From Gonatopus flavifemur (taxonomy: Eukaryota; Arthropoda; Insecta; Hymenoptera; Dryinidae), in NCBI GenBank assembly GCA_018340375.1, contig JAFFJZ010000006.1, positions 14,154,001 to 14,218,000 on the forward strand: a DNA stretch of 64,000 nucleotides, written 5' to 3'. The position numbers and the translations under genes were made by a program. Positions within the stretch are counted from its first letter, which is position 1, and the number at the start of each line of letters is the position of its first letter. A model generated the notes under the pieces. The model was not told where the DNA came from and made no database searches. It worked only from the letters and a program-made list of their open reading frames with translations. Of this stretch, positions 1 through 9,240 are shown one piece after another.

Positions 1-3000
1 GCAGTACTGCGCCTGTTGTGAATTTCTGGTTGGGTCCCGTCTGAAATTCAGCGAACAGTAATGATTCTGAATGGGCACAGTTGTTTCTACCGAAGTCTGG
101 TAAATACAACTTTGCCAGTACCGCGCCATTCCTCAACTCCGGCTATTTCCACATGAATACTTTTTCAAAAAACAATCAGCGTATTTGTGTAGTCTATTAG
201 TCTATTACTCTGCGGTATATATTTATTGAACATAACAACGTTGAATCGTTCCCGACGATATTACCACGCTACATATTCATATGCGTATAAATATAAAAGA
301 GTATAGTAAAAGATAAGAATTCCCGTCCGTAAATGCTCATACGAAGTTTCAGCTATTTCCTCTCATTCGTTCCTCGAAAGAGAACGTAGAATCATCTCCC
401 AAGCGCAACAAAACGCCTTCAAGGAAACTGTATACGATCCCCGCGTGAGGTTTACAATAAGTGTCGCATTAAGGAACCCCCTGAAATGGACGACGTGAAC
501 GTTTCATGACCATAATCCGGATTGGATAGCGTACACGTATACGGATAAACCTGCACAATTGGAGATAGATTCTCCACTTCCTACGATCTGATTGTACAAG
601 ATTGAAACTAAATAACCCCAATTTCTCTTCCCCTTCGTTATCTCGATTCTTTCGAAAAATTATGATTCTGGAAAATTTATGCGATAGTACACTTACTTCA
701 TTTGTATCGTATCGATATTTCAAATATGATCACAGAGGAAAAGAAAAATAAGGAGGAGGAATCGTGGTAGAAGGGTGAACATACCTACAAATAAATCTCC
801 CAAGCTTTTTGATGTGGACTTGTATAAATCGCCCCTGTCGTGCTTGCACGATTACATCAGTGAAAATGGTAGAGATACGACGACCGGGCACATTAACACG
901 AACGTGTTGGAAATTCCATGTGTGCGGGTGTACCGCGTGTACGTATACGTTCGTGTACAGAGCACTCTACTCTTTGCCTGTCAAGTCGTGCATGGTCTTA
1001 CACACATTCTCCTCTTCCTACACGAGGAAGACACAAAGGTGTCATCCATCAAGACTGTCTCTGGAATTCGTCCTTCTGCCGCAAAATGTATGGGTATACA
1101 CACGTACGTGAATACGTAACCGTCCGTACAGGTGTGAACTTTTCACTCATATTACGTGTGCCCTGTGTAAACCCTCCTTCTCTAAGATGGCGTTTAGTTT
1201 CGACGCAACGTAACCTAACGTAACGTCAAAAAGAAGGTTAGCATCGGGGATTCGATCGATTGTTGTTTGCTCGCCAAGTGGAAACAATCTTTGATTCTCT
1301 TCTCTCTCCACGCGAAACTCAAAGCCCAAGTGTTTTACAGTTAGGAGTACGAACGTAAATGACGAGAGCAGAACAAATAATTCGGTATGGAGTCGTGTTC
1401 ACGAGTATATACACCGAAATGAAAAGAACAAAGGAAAAATAAAACACGGAAAGAAATAATTGTTATCTCGAGTGTGAAGGTATTGTATTCCGTAAAGTAC
1501 ATAGTAAGACTCGTCGTACGGGGTGGAATTTATTTTCAAATATACTACAAAAGGTGAAGATTTATTGCAAAATATGGAATCAGTTCACAATGTTGATCGA
1601 ATGAGAGATTCCATCTACGAGCCTATAGTATAATATCAAAGATTCTGCTGTGTCGAATCTTTTGATTGTACCAGAAAGTGGAGAGAGAGAACAATCCAAG
1701 TGTAGATATACGTATATACATAACGATACGTGTACACATATGTTCTTCGTTCAATGTTTTTCTTCTGCTGTCGCATGAAAGAGCATAGTACCTTGGAAAA
1801 CGGCAACGACGAGCGTTTCACGATTCTCCAAAAGATCGGTCGCCGTGAAACGACCTAGACTGTTTTCTCGCTTCGTTTGGTTTTACGCGAACCCGAGCTC
1901 GAACCCGCGCAACGGGGTTCAGGGGTTTTTTTTCTTTTTACTCTGTTTTTTTTTATTCCTTCTCGACAACGAGAACACGTATCTTATACATCGCACGATG
2001 CACACGAATCCTATCATTTTTGTTTCCCAAGTTTTCTCTTTTAGCGTTTGATTTCAAACCGCACCTGCCCCGATATTTTCAATTAAGATGACTTTCGAGT
2101 TTCGACCGCCAAAAGATTCTTGAATATGAACTTTCCAAGCGTTTGAATGGAATTTTCTAAGCACGCGAGAGTTCTTTCATCTTTTTCCCCTTTTGAAACT
2201 CTCCGATATGTTCTTCTTCTATAACTTTTCGTAATTCCTACCATGAAAAGCACTTTGATTCCACGACTTATTAAGTTATTAAGTAATTAATTATTATTCA
2301 TGAAAATCTCACGGTTGATGAAATTTATTGCGATACCAACAACAACAACAACTAATAACGTGACAATTTGAACCCCTACGAGAACGTAATTACGCGCCGT
2401 TAATAATCGTTTGCTGGGTACATTATAATAAATATACAATGTAACAATGAAGAGAATGTTTTTGAGGTATTTATAACATCGTGATATGAAAATCATCAAT
2501 CGCATCATATAAATCCTGTTTCTTCTCGTCGAGCGAAGAACTCGATTATTCGTTATATGTATATATTTGTATATACGTACAATTTGTTCTATGAAATTTG
2601 ATCAGATTATTTTCAATGCCGCGTTTCAGTTGCGCGCAAACAAAACGTGAAGTGAATTTGAGGTCCATCCGGGAGCTTTTGCGTACTGTAAATCGAGTGG
2701 TTGCATCGAATAGGAATAATTCATGTTTACGCTATGAATCACCGTTTATCGAGGCTGAAATTGCCCGTTAAACAATGGTGCGTAGATAACTGTACACCAT
2801 CCGTAGTGTTCGCTAGAGGCTACTATAGGCACGCATTTAATTAGCGTAATTAACTTGTCCGATCGGCGTCGACTCTATCGTTTCGTATTCCAACGTTATC
2901 ATCTATACCGTATCTCTCTGTTCTTCTACGCTCAAAAATCAAATTGAACATATTTTTTTCTCTGGACTCTATCTCTTCTCATTATTCTTCATATGAAATC

Positions 3001-4473
3001 TTGTGTTACTTGTTGCTCAACACCAGTTGACATCCAGTAAGTTCATTTAAGTTTAATGTAGCAGAGGGAATATAAAGAGTAATGAGGCGTTCATGTAACG
3101 ATAACGACCACTAAGTATACACATCGTGTACTTGTGCATCCTATGTGGTTTCTTACTTAACTATCGACTGTTTAAAACGTACAGGACATTAATTTCATAT
3201 CAGCAAAATGAGCGTACCTACTATACACTGAGGACTTCAATCCTCGAGGATTTATTTTTGAAATTCCTTTTCGAGAGATATATATCATCGCGTAAAAGAT
3301 GTTTGTTAGTTCTTTATTGAATCGAACCAAACCTTCGAAAAAACGTGTAATAGATTGACTGCAATTTACGGAACTTTCATTTAATCTTCAACCATTTGGA
3401 TCAACCAACCACCTTCGATCATTTACAACGTCGTCAACTTTCAACTGAAACGTGAAAGCCATTTAACCTTTCCGGGGAAATGAAATAAAGTAAGTCAGAT
3501 GTCCCGTGGGTCTTTCGTCCGACACTAATTACCCTCTGCGCTTAATTGATCCGGATTTTCCATCCGTTTGACTGAAATAATTTTCGCATCGTTTGTCGAG
3601 GTGCGCGCCAACGCGTCGACTACGGGGACGAGGTCGTATCCGGAAGTCGACGACGTATTCCCATTCTCGAACGTCGGGACGGTATTTCCGTCATTGAATA
3701 CCTAATGCATCGGTGAATATTTCAACGTTGTTTATAAAGTCATGTAATTACTTCACTCAAATCTCTAAAAAGAAGAATATACGAGTAGGTACAGTTAGAA
3801 AGTATTTTTTTGTATGAAATACCGAATGCGAGATTGATCTTTTTTCAGCTATTCGTTCCTGCTACTATATTCTCAACACTCACCCACCATCGAGCTTCTT
3901 CCACAATGGAGGTTGATGTTTTCTATAGAGATGAAAAGTCTCTTCTCTATGTCCCGAGTTCTCTTCTTGTTTAATTCTTTTATTTTTGTTTCTCCGTCAT
4001 CATCGTCGAGGCACGGGAAAAAGTTTTATTTGAGTATCTACCGAAGAGAACGTCGCGATATATACATAGGTGCATAGATATCTACGTACACGCGGATAAT
4101 ATAGTATATTCACCAAAGGCAATATAAAAGCGCTTTTCAATTCCATCCTTAAGATATTCCAAGTGGAGGAGGATGGAAAACGATAAATATGTATGCGTTA
4201 TGGAAGAAGAGGTATGGATTGGGGATTATGAGAATTTCAGAATTTCAGTCGAGGAAGAATATGAAAAAGTACTCCCTTATTGTTTTCAATAGGTGTGTGC
4301 TAACCTTGAATTTTTCACTCGAACCGACCCCGAAACGAACTTTGAAAAGTCTTTCAACTTTGAAAACGTCTAATCGCAAAGCCAAAACTGAATTAGAAAT
4401 ACATTTATGAAAACAGAATCCATCATGAGTTCATTTTTTAAAACGACGTTTCATATGCAGCATGTTGCAGTAT
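1..4473. other. Non-coding stretch, no gene recognised
   Basis: I see no protein motif, RNA gene or transposon terminus in this stretch. Open frames here are short, overlap in several frames and lack family resemblance, so they look like chance frames. Around 2840-2860 there is a small cluster of TAATTA-like homeodomain-type words, and around 3590-3710 a patch relatively rich in CpG. Neither is enough to call a regulatory element. Confidence 0.6.
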
Positions 4474-5154
4474 CCCGTGTGGAAATTAATTCTTGGCACC
4501 AGTTAGGGCCAAACTAGGCGTCCTTACTTTATTCCAGGTCCTGTTTTGGTTACCTTTATAGGGCCTAGACAGGATTGTCACGCTCTCATTTCCAGGGCCT
4601 GTACTGTATTCCTAACTTGGGCCTATGTAGGACACCCATGATGGGGCCAATGCAGGCTCTGAAACTAGGGCCTTTGAATGTGTAATAAATTTTTGCATAG
4701 ATTATCAAATTAGATGAATATCGCAAGGAGAGAATAAAATTCCCACCCGGGTAGAAATGATTTATGACATTCCCCAGTTCTATTCAGGGCCTGGTCAGAT
4801 TTGATCATTTGATATATTAAAATGATTATTTTGATTGTTTCTTAATGAATCAAGTACCTTTCAGTTCATACAAAGTTCCCTTTTTCATTGTTATGTCTAC
4901 GAGTATAAGGTATTAATTATCATTATGATTTTTCATCAATTCATTGATTATAAAATTTTTATCTCATTGAATTTATTCAGTGAAACCGAAACTATTGACT
5001 TTTATCTAATATCAAATGGAAAATTTCTTGCATTTCATTCCTGTGCTCGATCAAAACGACAGAAATTTGGCTATAAAAATGGATCTATGTAAAGACTTCG
5101 AATTGTAAATAGTTTAAAACTTTAGTTGAATAAAGAGGTTATATATTGCTGTTT

Positions 5155-5450
5155 TCAACCAAGGTTGGGTGCGCCTAACTTTTCAAAACAAGGGGAATAT
5201 TGGTAATGCGGGTCGGCCCTACGAGGGTTGTGTACAGGTGTGCTTAAATTAAAATCTTTGGGAGAATATGGAAAGCCTAGCAAGGCCCTATACGAGATGT
5301 AGTAGGGTGCGCATGAATTAAAATCTTTGGGAGAATACGGGAAACACAGCAAGGCCCTATACGGGCTTTAGTAGGGTGCGCCTAAATTTTTCAAACAGGG
5401 GGAAACATTGGAAATGCATCTTGGCCCCACATGGGCCTTGTATGGGTGAC
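5155..5450. repeat. Tandem array with 69-70 bp period
   Basis: The word GGCCC(T/C) recurs at 5215, 5284, 5353 and 5423, that is at spacings of 69, 69 and 70 bp. The word TTTGGGAGAATA also recurs with 69-bp spacing. Each unit combines a GGCCCTA core, a GGTGCGC core and an AATCTTTGGG core. The array lies wholly inside the element 4474-5576. Confidence 0.75.
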
Positions 5451-5465
5451 AAATATCAGAAACCC

Positions 5466-5530
5466 GACTAGGCTCCTTAGTGGTTAAGGCTAGGCCATCC
5501 TAAGTTTGAATACCCGATTCAAGCCCATAC
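5466..5530 (+). other. Degenerate tRNA-like module (possible SINE head)
   Basis: The run CTTAGTGGTTAAGGC near 5476-5490 resembles a tRNA D-arm with A box. The word GATTCAAGCCC near 5516-5526 resembles a B box, at about the right distance. The stems do not pair well, so this is not a functional tRNA. It is similar in layout to the module at 8684-8757, which also adjoins a word-rich array. A chance match is possible because the boxes are short. Confidence 0.3.
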
Positions 5531-6377
5531 AGGGCCTATATTCAATACAGGACGCCCGGACAAATTTCCACACGGGATCGGAACAGTCTATTCTAGTAGC
5601 ACCAAAAGTACGTAAAACATTTTGACAATGTTTATCAAACGTTTGGATAATTCCCCTGGTTAAGAAATCCAATAGGATCCGATAAAAACCGATTCAAAAA
5701 TAATCGGAAAGGCTCAGCTACCGATTCAAAATGAATAGGAATTAATCGGGGTCTCTTTACTATAGGATTGAATCGAGGATTTATCAATAGAAAAATCTGT
5801 TGTTCATTTGAATTCATAAGACTTCGCGTGGTCTGTTGGTCTGTATAAAAGATATCTGATTGGATGATTAAAATTTGGTCCATTTCATAAGGCGAACGGT
5901 TCTGATTGGAACTTTCCATAACCTCAATCTATTGGAAGTCATGGGAAAATGTGTGGAATTTAATGAGTAATGAGTTTTTTATGGGGAATTTCCGACCTAA
6001 TTTAAAAATGTATAAATTTAACCCTCAACCACGCACCCGGGTCTTTTGGACCCGGCTCATCCTATTTTGGCTGTATTTTCTTCAAATATTATCCTTTTGA
6101 GATGATTTTTTTTCCAATAGATTCGTCGTAATGTCAAGGATAGTAATCAGCATTGTGAAAGAAGATTTTCTTAGGATTTCTGTGAGTTATGTAGGAAAGA
6201 AGGAACATAAATCTGAAAAAACAGTGAGGAAAACGATTTTTTTCAAAAAATCATATCTATCCCGCACAAAGACGTAAAGACAAAAATAACCACCGTTTTG
6301 TAATCAGAAAAAGTTCAACTTCCAGGAAAAAAATAGTTCCTAATGATAGCTAGGAATAAACATAATTATTTACAAGA

Positions 6378-6719
6378 GTGAAGTTTGGGTATTTTAAAGA
6401 ATCCACAATTAGTGAACTAAAAATATTTATCGCAATATTAGAGGGAAAAAATATAGAAACCGATAAGAATAATGTTCGAAACACTTTTATCCTTCAAGAC
6501 TATCCTTTGTTCATTATGAATACCCTCAGTGCATATAAGTACATATACTCTCAAGAAAAAATCATTGAAACTGAATATCGATTTGTTCTTTATCCAAAAA
6601 ATATTCATTGCTATCAGAACTACAGTAGATGGAATGGAACAAAAACGATTACACTCGCGAAAATTAACCGTAAAAAATGCCATGGAGTGTGGGTGAAGTT
6701 AGAAGCGAATGTACCCTAA
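6378..6719 (+). other. 113-codon open frame inside the piggyBac-type element
   Basis: This is the longest open frame within the element. Its start (ISELKIFIAIL) is vaguely like the helix near the beginning of piggyBac transposase cores, but I see none of the catalytic aspartate motifs. An 81-codon frame overlaps it on the other strand. It may be a decayed transposase fragment or pure chance, and I lean towards chance. Confidence 0.15.
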
Positions 6720-7044
6720 GAGTCATTTTGCGCTTTTGGAATGTAACATGTTACAGTTCCTTACGCGAATGTACATTATATTTTTCCCAGAGGATTTGTA
6801 GGAATAGAATTCAATTACTTCAATTCAATGCTTGCCCAAACTACACAACAATTCTGAAAGAACTTTAATGTACTCATTTCGAACTTTCATAGTTCCCAAT
6901 GAATTCAGTATGAACTCTTTCTGAACTCATGTGCAGCGTAGGTAATCAATACCACTAAATACTCGCCAGACAAAAAATAAATGTATTTGATGCAAATATA
7001 TATTTTTTAGTGCAGTTGAATGGGTTATGATTCAATCTCCTCGA

Positions 7045-7056
7045 GGGGGGGGGGGG
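7045..7056. repeat. G12 homopolymer
   Basis: Twelve consecutive G residues lie in otherwise AT-rich DNA inside the piggyBac-type element. The tract is prone to length error in sequencing and assembly. Confidence 0.9.
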
Positions 7057-7363
7057 ATACTCTTATCATATCGAAACAATACATCCTCCCTTGAAAGGAT
7101 ACATGAACATCTTTTATGCAGTCTTGAAACATTTTCCAGTTTTCCGCCAAAAAAAGTTACACAACCACGCACATCGGGTCCAAAGGACCCGAGCTGAATT
7201 TCAAATACATGCTACTCGAAAACTGAGTGGCGGATCCCGGATTTCCAAAAAGCATTCAAAGCAGGAAGGTTCGAAGTCGCTTACATTACAATACCAGCCC
7301 TTGGCTGTGCATTGCAACAGAATGAGAAGTAAAAGAAAAAATTGCTCGGGTCCAAAGGACCAA

Positions 7364-7880
7364 CACAGTAGAAAATTTTTCGTCAAATTCAACACACAAG
7401 CGAATGTTAACCATTTTTCTTCACACTCAACGTGTGTTGATTCCAGAGTGACACTTATAAAGTGTTAATTTGAACTCGAATAACATTTTAATGTGTTGAA
7501 AATGAATCGATCGAACAGCATTTGATCAGTGTGTTAAATGAACACATAAAAGTGTTAAATATTCATGTTCTTGAAGTTTGAATCGTTTATAAAAACGAAA
7601 CGAAAAAGAAACCTGACAAAATCTGATAAATTGTGGGTGTTCATCTTCACAAATCAACTCCTTGGAACTAGAAACATTGTTCAAAGAATGTACTGCAAGA
7701 TATCAGGCCATCAACAGCTAAGTATTTCGTTATTCGATTGCCAATTTGTTTCAATAATCGGTTCACACTTCAGCAATATAAATATTCAACACTTGAATTT
7801 TAACACGTAGTTAAATATTCAACACTTGAATTTTGACACGTACTTCTTTTTTACACAATGACGGAATTTTTTTTACTGTG
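7364..7880. mobile_element. CAC-class MITE inserted in the piggyBac right terminal repeat
   Basis: The left end CACAGTAGAAAATTTTTCGTC is matched inversely by the right end reading GACGGAATTTTTTTTACTGTG at 7880. The interior repeats the words GTGTTAAAT and TTCAACACTTGAATTTT, including a direct duplication at about 7770-7840. The flanks read AA on the left and CA on the right, compatible with a decayed CA (TG on the other strand) target duplication. Removing it brings the two parts of the piggyBac terminal repeat back together. The 85-bp element at 56479-56563 has nearly the same ends. Confidence 0.75.
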
Positions 7881-8001
7881 CAGGTGCGTGGTTGAGGGTT
7901 AATTGATCAATGGGTTTTATGGGGATCATCCCAACATTCGAATCCATTGGAAATTATTGTGGAAGTTCACAGATCCTAATATCATACATGAGAAAAAAAA
8001 G

Positions 8002-8144
8002 ACTTGTGAGCGCATATGGATCCATTTTTTTTCGTTAGGACAACGATTTTATTCATTGATTTGACTAATTCAAAAAACTGGTTAAATCAATAAGAAAATT
8101 GGTTATTCTAACGAAGAACATGGGTTCATATGCGCTTACAAGTT
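8002..8144. repeat. Imperfect inverted repeat with arms of about 40 bp
   Basis: ACTTGTGAGCGCATATGGAT near 8002-8021 is mirrored by ATATGCGCTTACAAGT ending at 8144, and the arms continue through TTCGTTAG / CTAACGAA. It lies between the piggyBac insertion and the 65-bp array. It may be a small palindromic MITE or a structural part of the surrounding element. I could not define a target duplication. Confidence 0.6.
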
Positions 8145-8260
8145 GAATAGTTAGTTCAATTAATCTTTTGTTTCCAAGTACAGCTATGTTCCGACAATAA
8201 CCAATTCAGTTTTAGAATCGCTTTTATTGTATCAGACCATCGGTTTCGAATAAATAAAAT

Positions 8261-8650
8261 ACCGATCGAATCCAATTAAAAACTATTTTACTGGTGCCAA
8301 TCGGAATTTTCATTGATCATAAAATACTGATTGAAACCAATTTGACAATATTCCATTGGTATTCATCGGAATTTTTATTGGTAATAAAATACCCATTGGA
8401 TACCATTGAGAAATATTTCGCTGGGATCAATTGAAATTTTCATGTTCAATAGTATACCGATAAAACGCAATCAAACAATATTCCATTGATATCAATCGGA
8501 ATTTTCATTATTGAGAAAATACCCATTGAATCCCATTGACAAATATTTTATTGGTATCGATCGGAGTTTTCATTATTCATAAGATACCGATTGAATCCAA
8601 TAGAAAAACATTTCTGTCATCAGGTTCAATCAGATATTTTTGACCAGGAT
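8261..8650. repeat. Tandem array with exact 65-bp period
   Basis: The core ACCGATTGAATCC / ACCCATTGAATCC starts at 8261, 8326, 8391, 8456, 8521 and 8586, each exactly 65 bp apart, although the units differ at many positions. Every unit also carries ATTGGTATCAATCGGAATTTTCA-like text. Two further diverged units follow the tRNA-like module (about 8873 and, after removal of the MITE at 8890-9145, about 9192). Constant spacing in diverged units suggests few indels since amplification. Confidence 0.85.
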
Positions 8651-8683
8651 ATGTTTGGCAATATGCCCCTTCGGGGCAGCGTA

Positions 8684-8757
8684 TTAGGATAGCTCAGAGG
8701 TTAAGAAGGCAGGTCTTACAGGTAGATAGATCGGTGATAGTTCGAATCCCCTCCAGG
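8684..8757 (+). other. tRNA-like module (tRNA pseudogene or SINE head)
   Basis: TAGCTCAGAGG at 8690-8700 fits a tRNA A box (D-arm), and AGTTCGAATCCC at 8739-8750 fits a B box (T-arm). The spacing fits a tRNA with a somewhat long variable region. The T-stem pairs poorly and no clean acceptor stem is visible, so it is not a working tRNA. It interrupts the 65-bp array right after an array end word (GACCAGGA), so it may be the head of an inserted SINE. No poly-A tail is obvious. Confidence 0.5.
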
Positions 8758-8889
8758 GAGGAATAAATTTTCCAAGTCATATGTGGATATAGAGGTGTTG
8801 GCAAATTCTTAATTGGATCCAGTTAGAAAATAATTCATTCACATCAATCAGAATTTTGATTGATAATAAAATACCCATTGAATTACATG

Positions 8890-9145
8890 CACTGTTAAAA
8901 ATGCTTTGAAATTTCATAACTTTTCCAATTACATCCGTAACTGAAATTTCCAATTCTTGGTATCTGAATTGAGAATTCATTTACACTTGATTGAATTTTC
9001 AAATTTTTACTACATTTTATTACGGATTTATGTATATTTTCGTAACTGAAATTTCATACACATGTAACTTAATTTTTCAGTTACGTGATTGGAAATTGCT
9101 TCCGTTACGTGTATTTGAAGTTTTGTTCAGAAATTTTTAACAGTG
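8890..9145. mobile_element. CAC-class MITE inside the 65-bp array, TG target duplication
   Basis: The ends CACTGTTAAAAATGC at 8890 and GAAATTTTTAACAGTG at 9145 are inverted repeats flanked by TG (8888-8889 and 9146-9147). Removing the element and one TG restores an array unit reading ...CCATTGAATTACATG then AAACAATATTTTATTGG, which matches neighbouring units. The interior repeats the word GTAACTGAAATTTC in both orientations. Confidence 0.85.
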
Positions 9146-9240
9146 TGAAACAATATTTTATTGGTATCAATGGGAAATTTCCGATGCAGAAACCCAATTC
9201 ATTCCAATAAAATTTGTTTTATCGGATTTTTTAACCAGGG

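Larger units (their letters stand above)
4474..5576. mobile_element. Word-rich element with CCC...GGG ends (CCC class)
   Basis: The left end CCCGTGTGGAAATT at 4474-4487 is matched perfectly in inverse orientation by AATTTCCACACGGG at 5563-5576. The dinucleotide AT flanks both sides, consistent with a 2-bp target duplication. The interior is built from a repeated GGGCCT-type word, first as scattered units at 4500-4680 and then as a 69-bp tandem array at about 5155-5450. A tRNA-like module sits near the right end. No transposase motif is visible, so it is probably non-autonomous. The class assignment is my own grouping with the elements at 17364, 24520, 26747 and 30604. Confidence 0.6.
6022..7898. 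mobile_element. piggyBac-type DNA transposon, probably non-autonomous
   Basis: A perfect 16-bp inverted repeat, CCCTCAACCACGCACC at 6022-6037 with its complement at 7883-7898, is flanked on both sides by TTAA (6018-6021 and 7899-7902). That is the target site used by piggyBac transposons. The repeat continues inward as a small palindrome of the type GGGTCCAAAGGACCC. On the right this inner part lies at about 7347-7360, because a 517-bp MITE (7364-7880) has landed inside the terminal repeat. An internal copy of the terminal motif is present at about 7164-7196. No convincing transposase remains, so this is a deletion derivative or a decayed copy. Confidence 0.85.
5653..9240. mobile_element. Large word-rich CCC-class element hosting several younger insertions
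   Basis: The left end CCCTGGTTAAGAAATCC at 5654 is matched by GGATTTTTTAACCAGGG ending at 9240. TT flanks both sides if the extra C at 5653 is counted in the element. The interior uses words of the type AATCCGAT, ATTGGAATTTTCATTG and their complements. Younger insertions are a piggyBac-type element (6022-7898), a palindrome (8002-8144), a tRNA-like module (8684-8757) and a CAC-class MITE (8890-9145). A second right-end-like word, TTTTTGACCAGGA at about 8637-8649, suggests two overlapping copies or an internal duplication. Pairing of the outer ends is therefore likely but not certain. Confidence 0.5.

Noticed and set aside
1185..1225. AACCTAACGTAACG text resembling the insect telomere repeat
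   Set aside because: The units are not tandem TTAGG and the run is too short.
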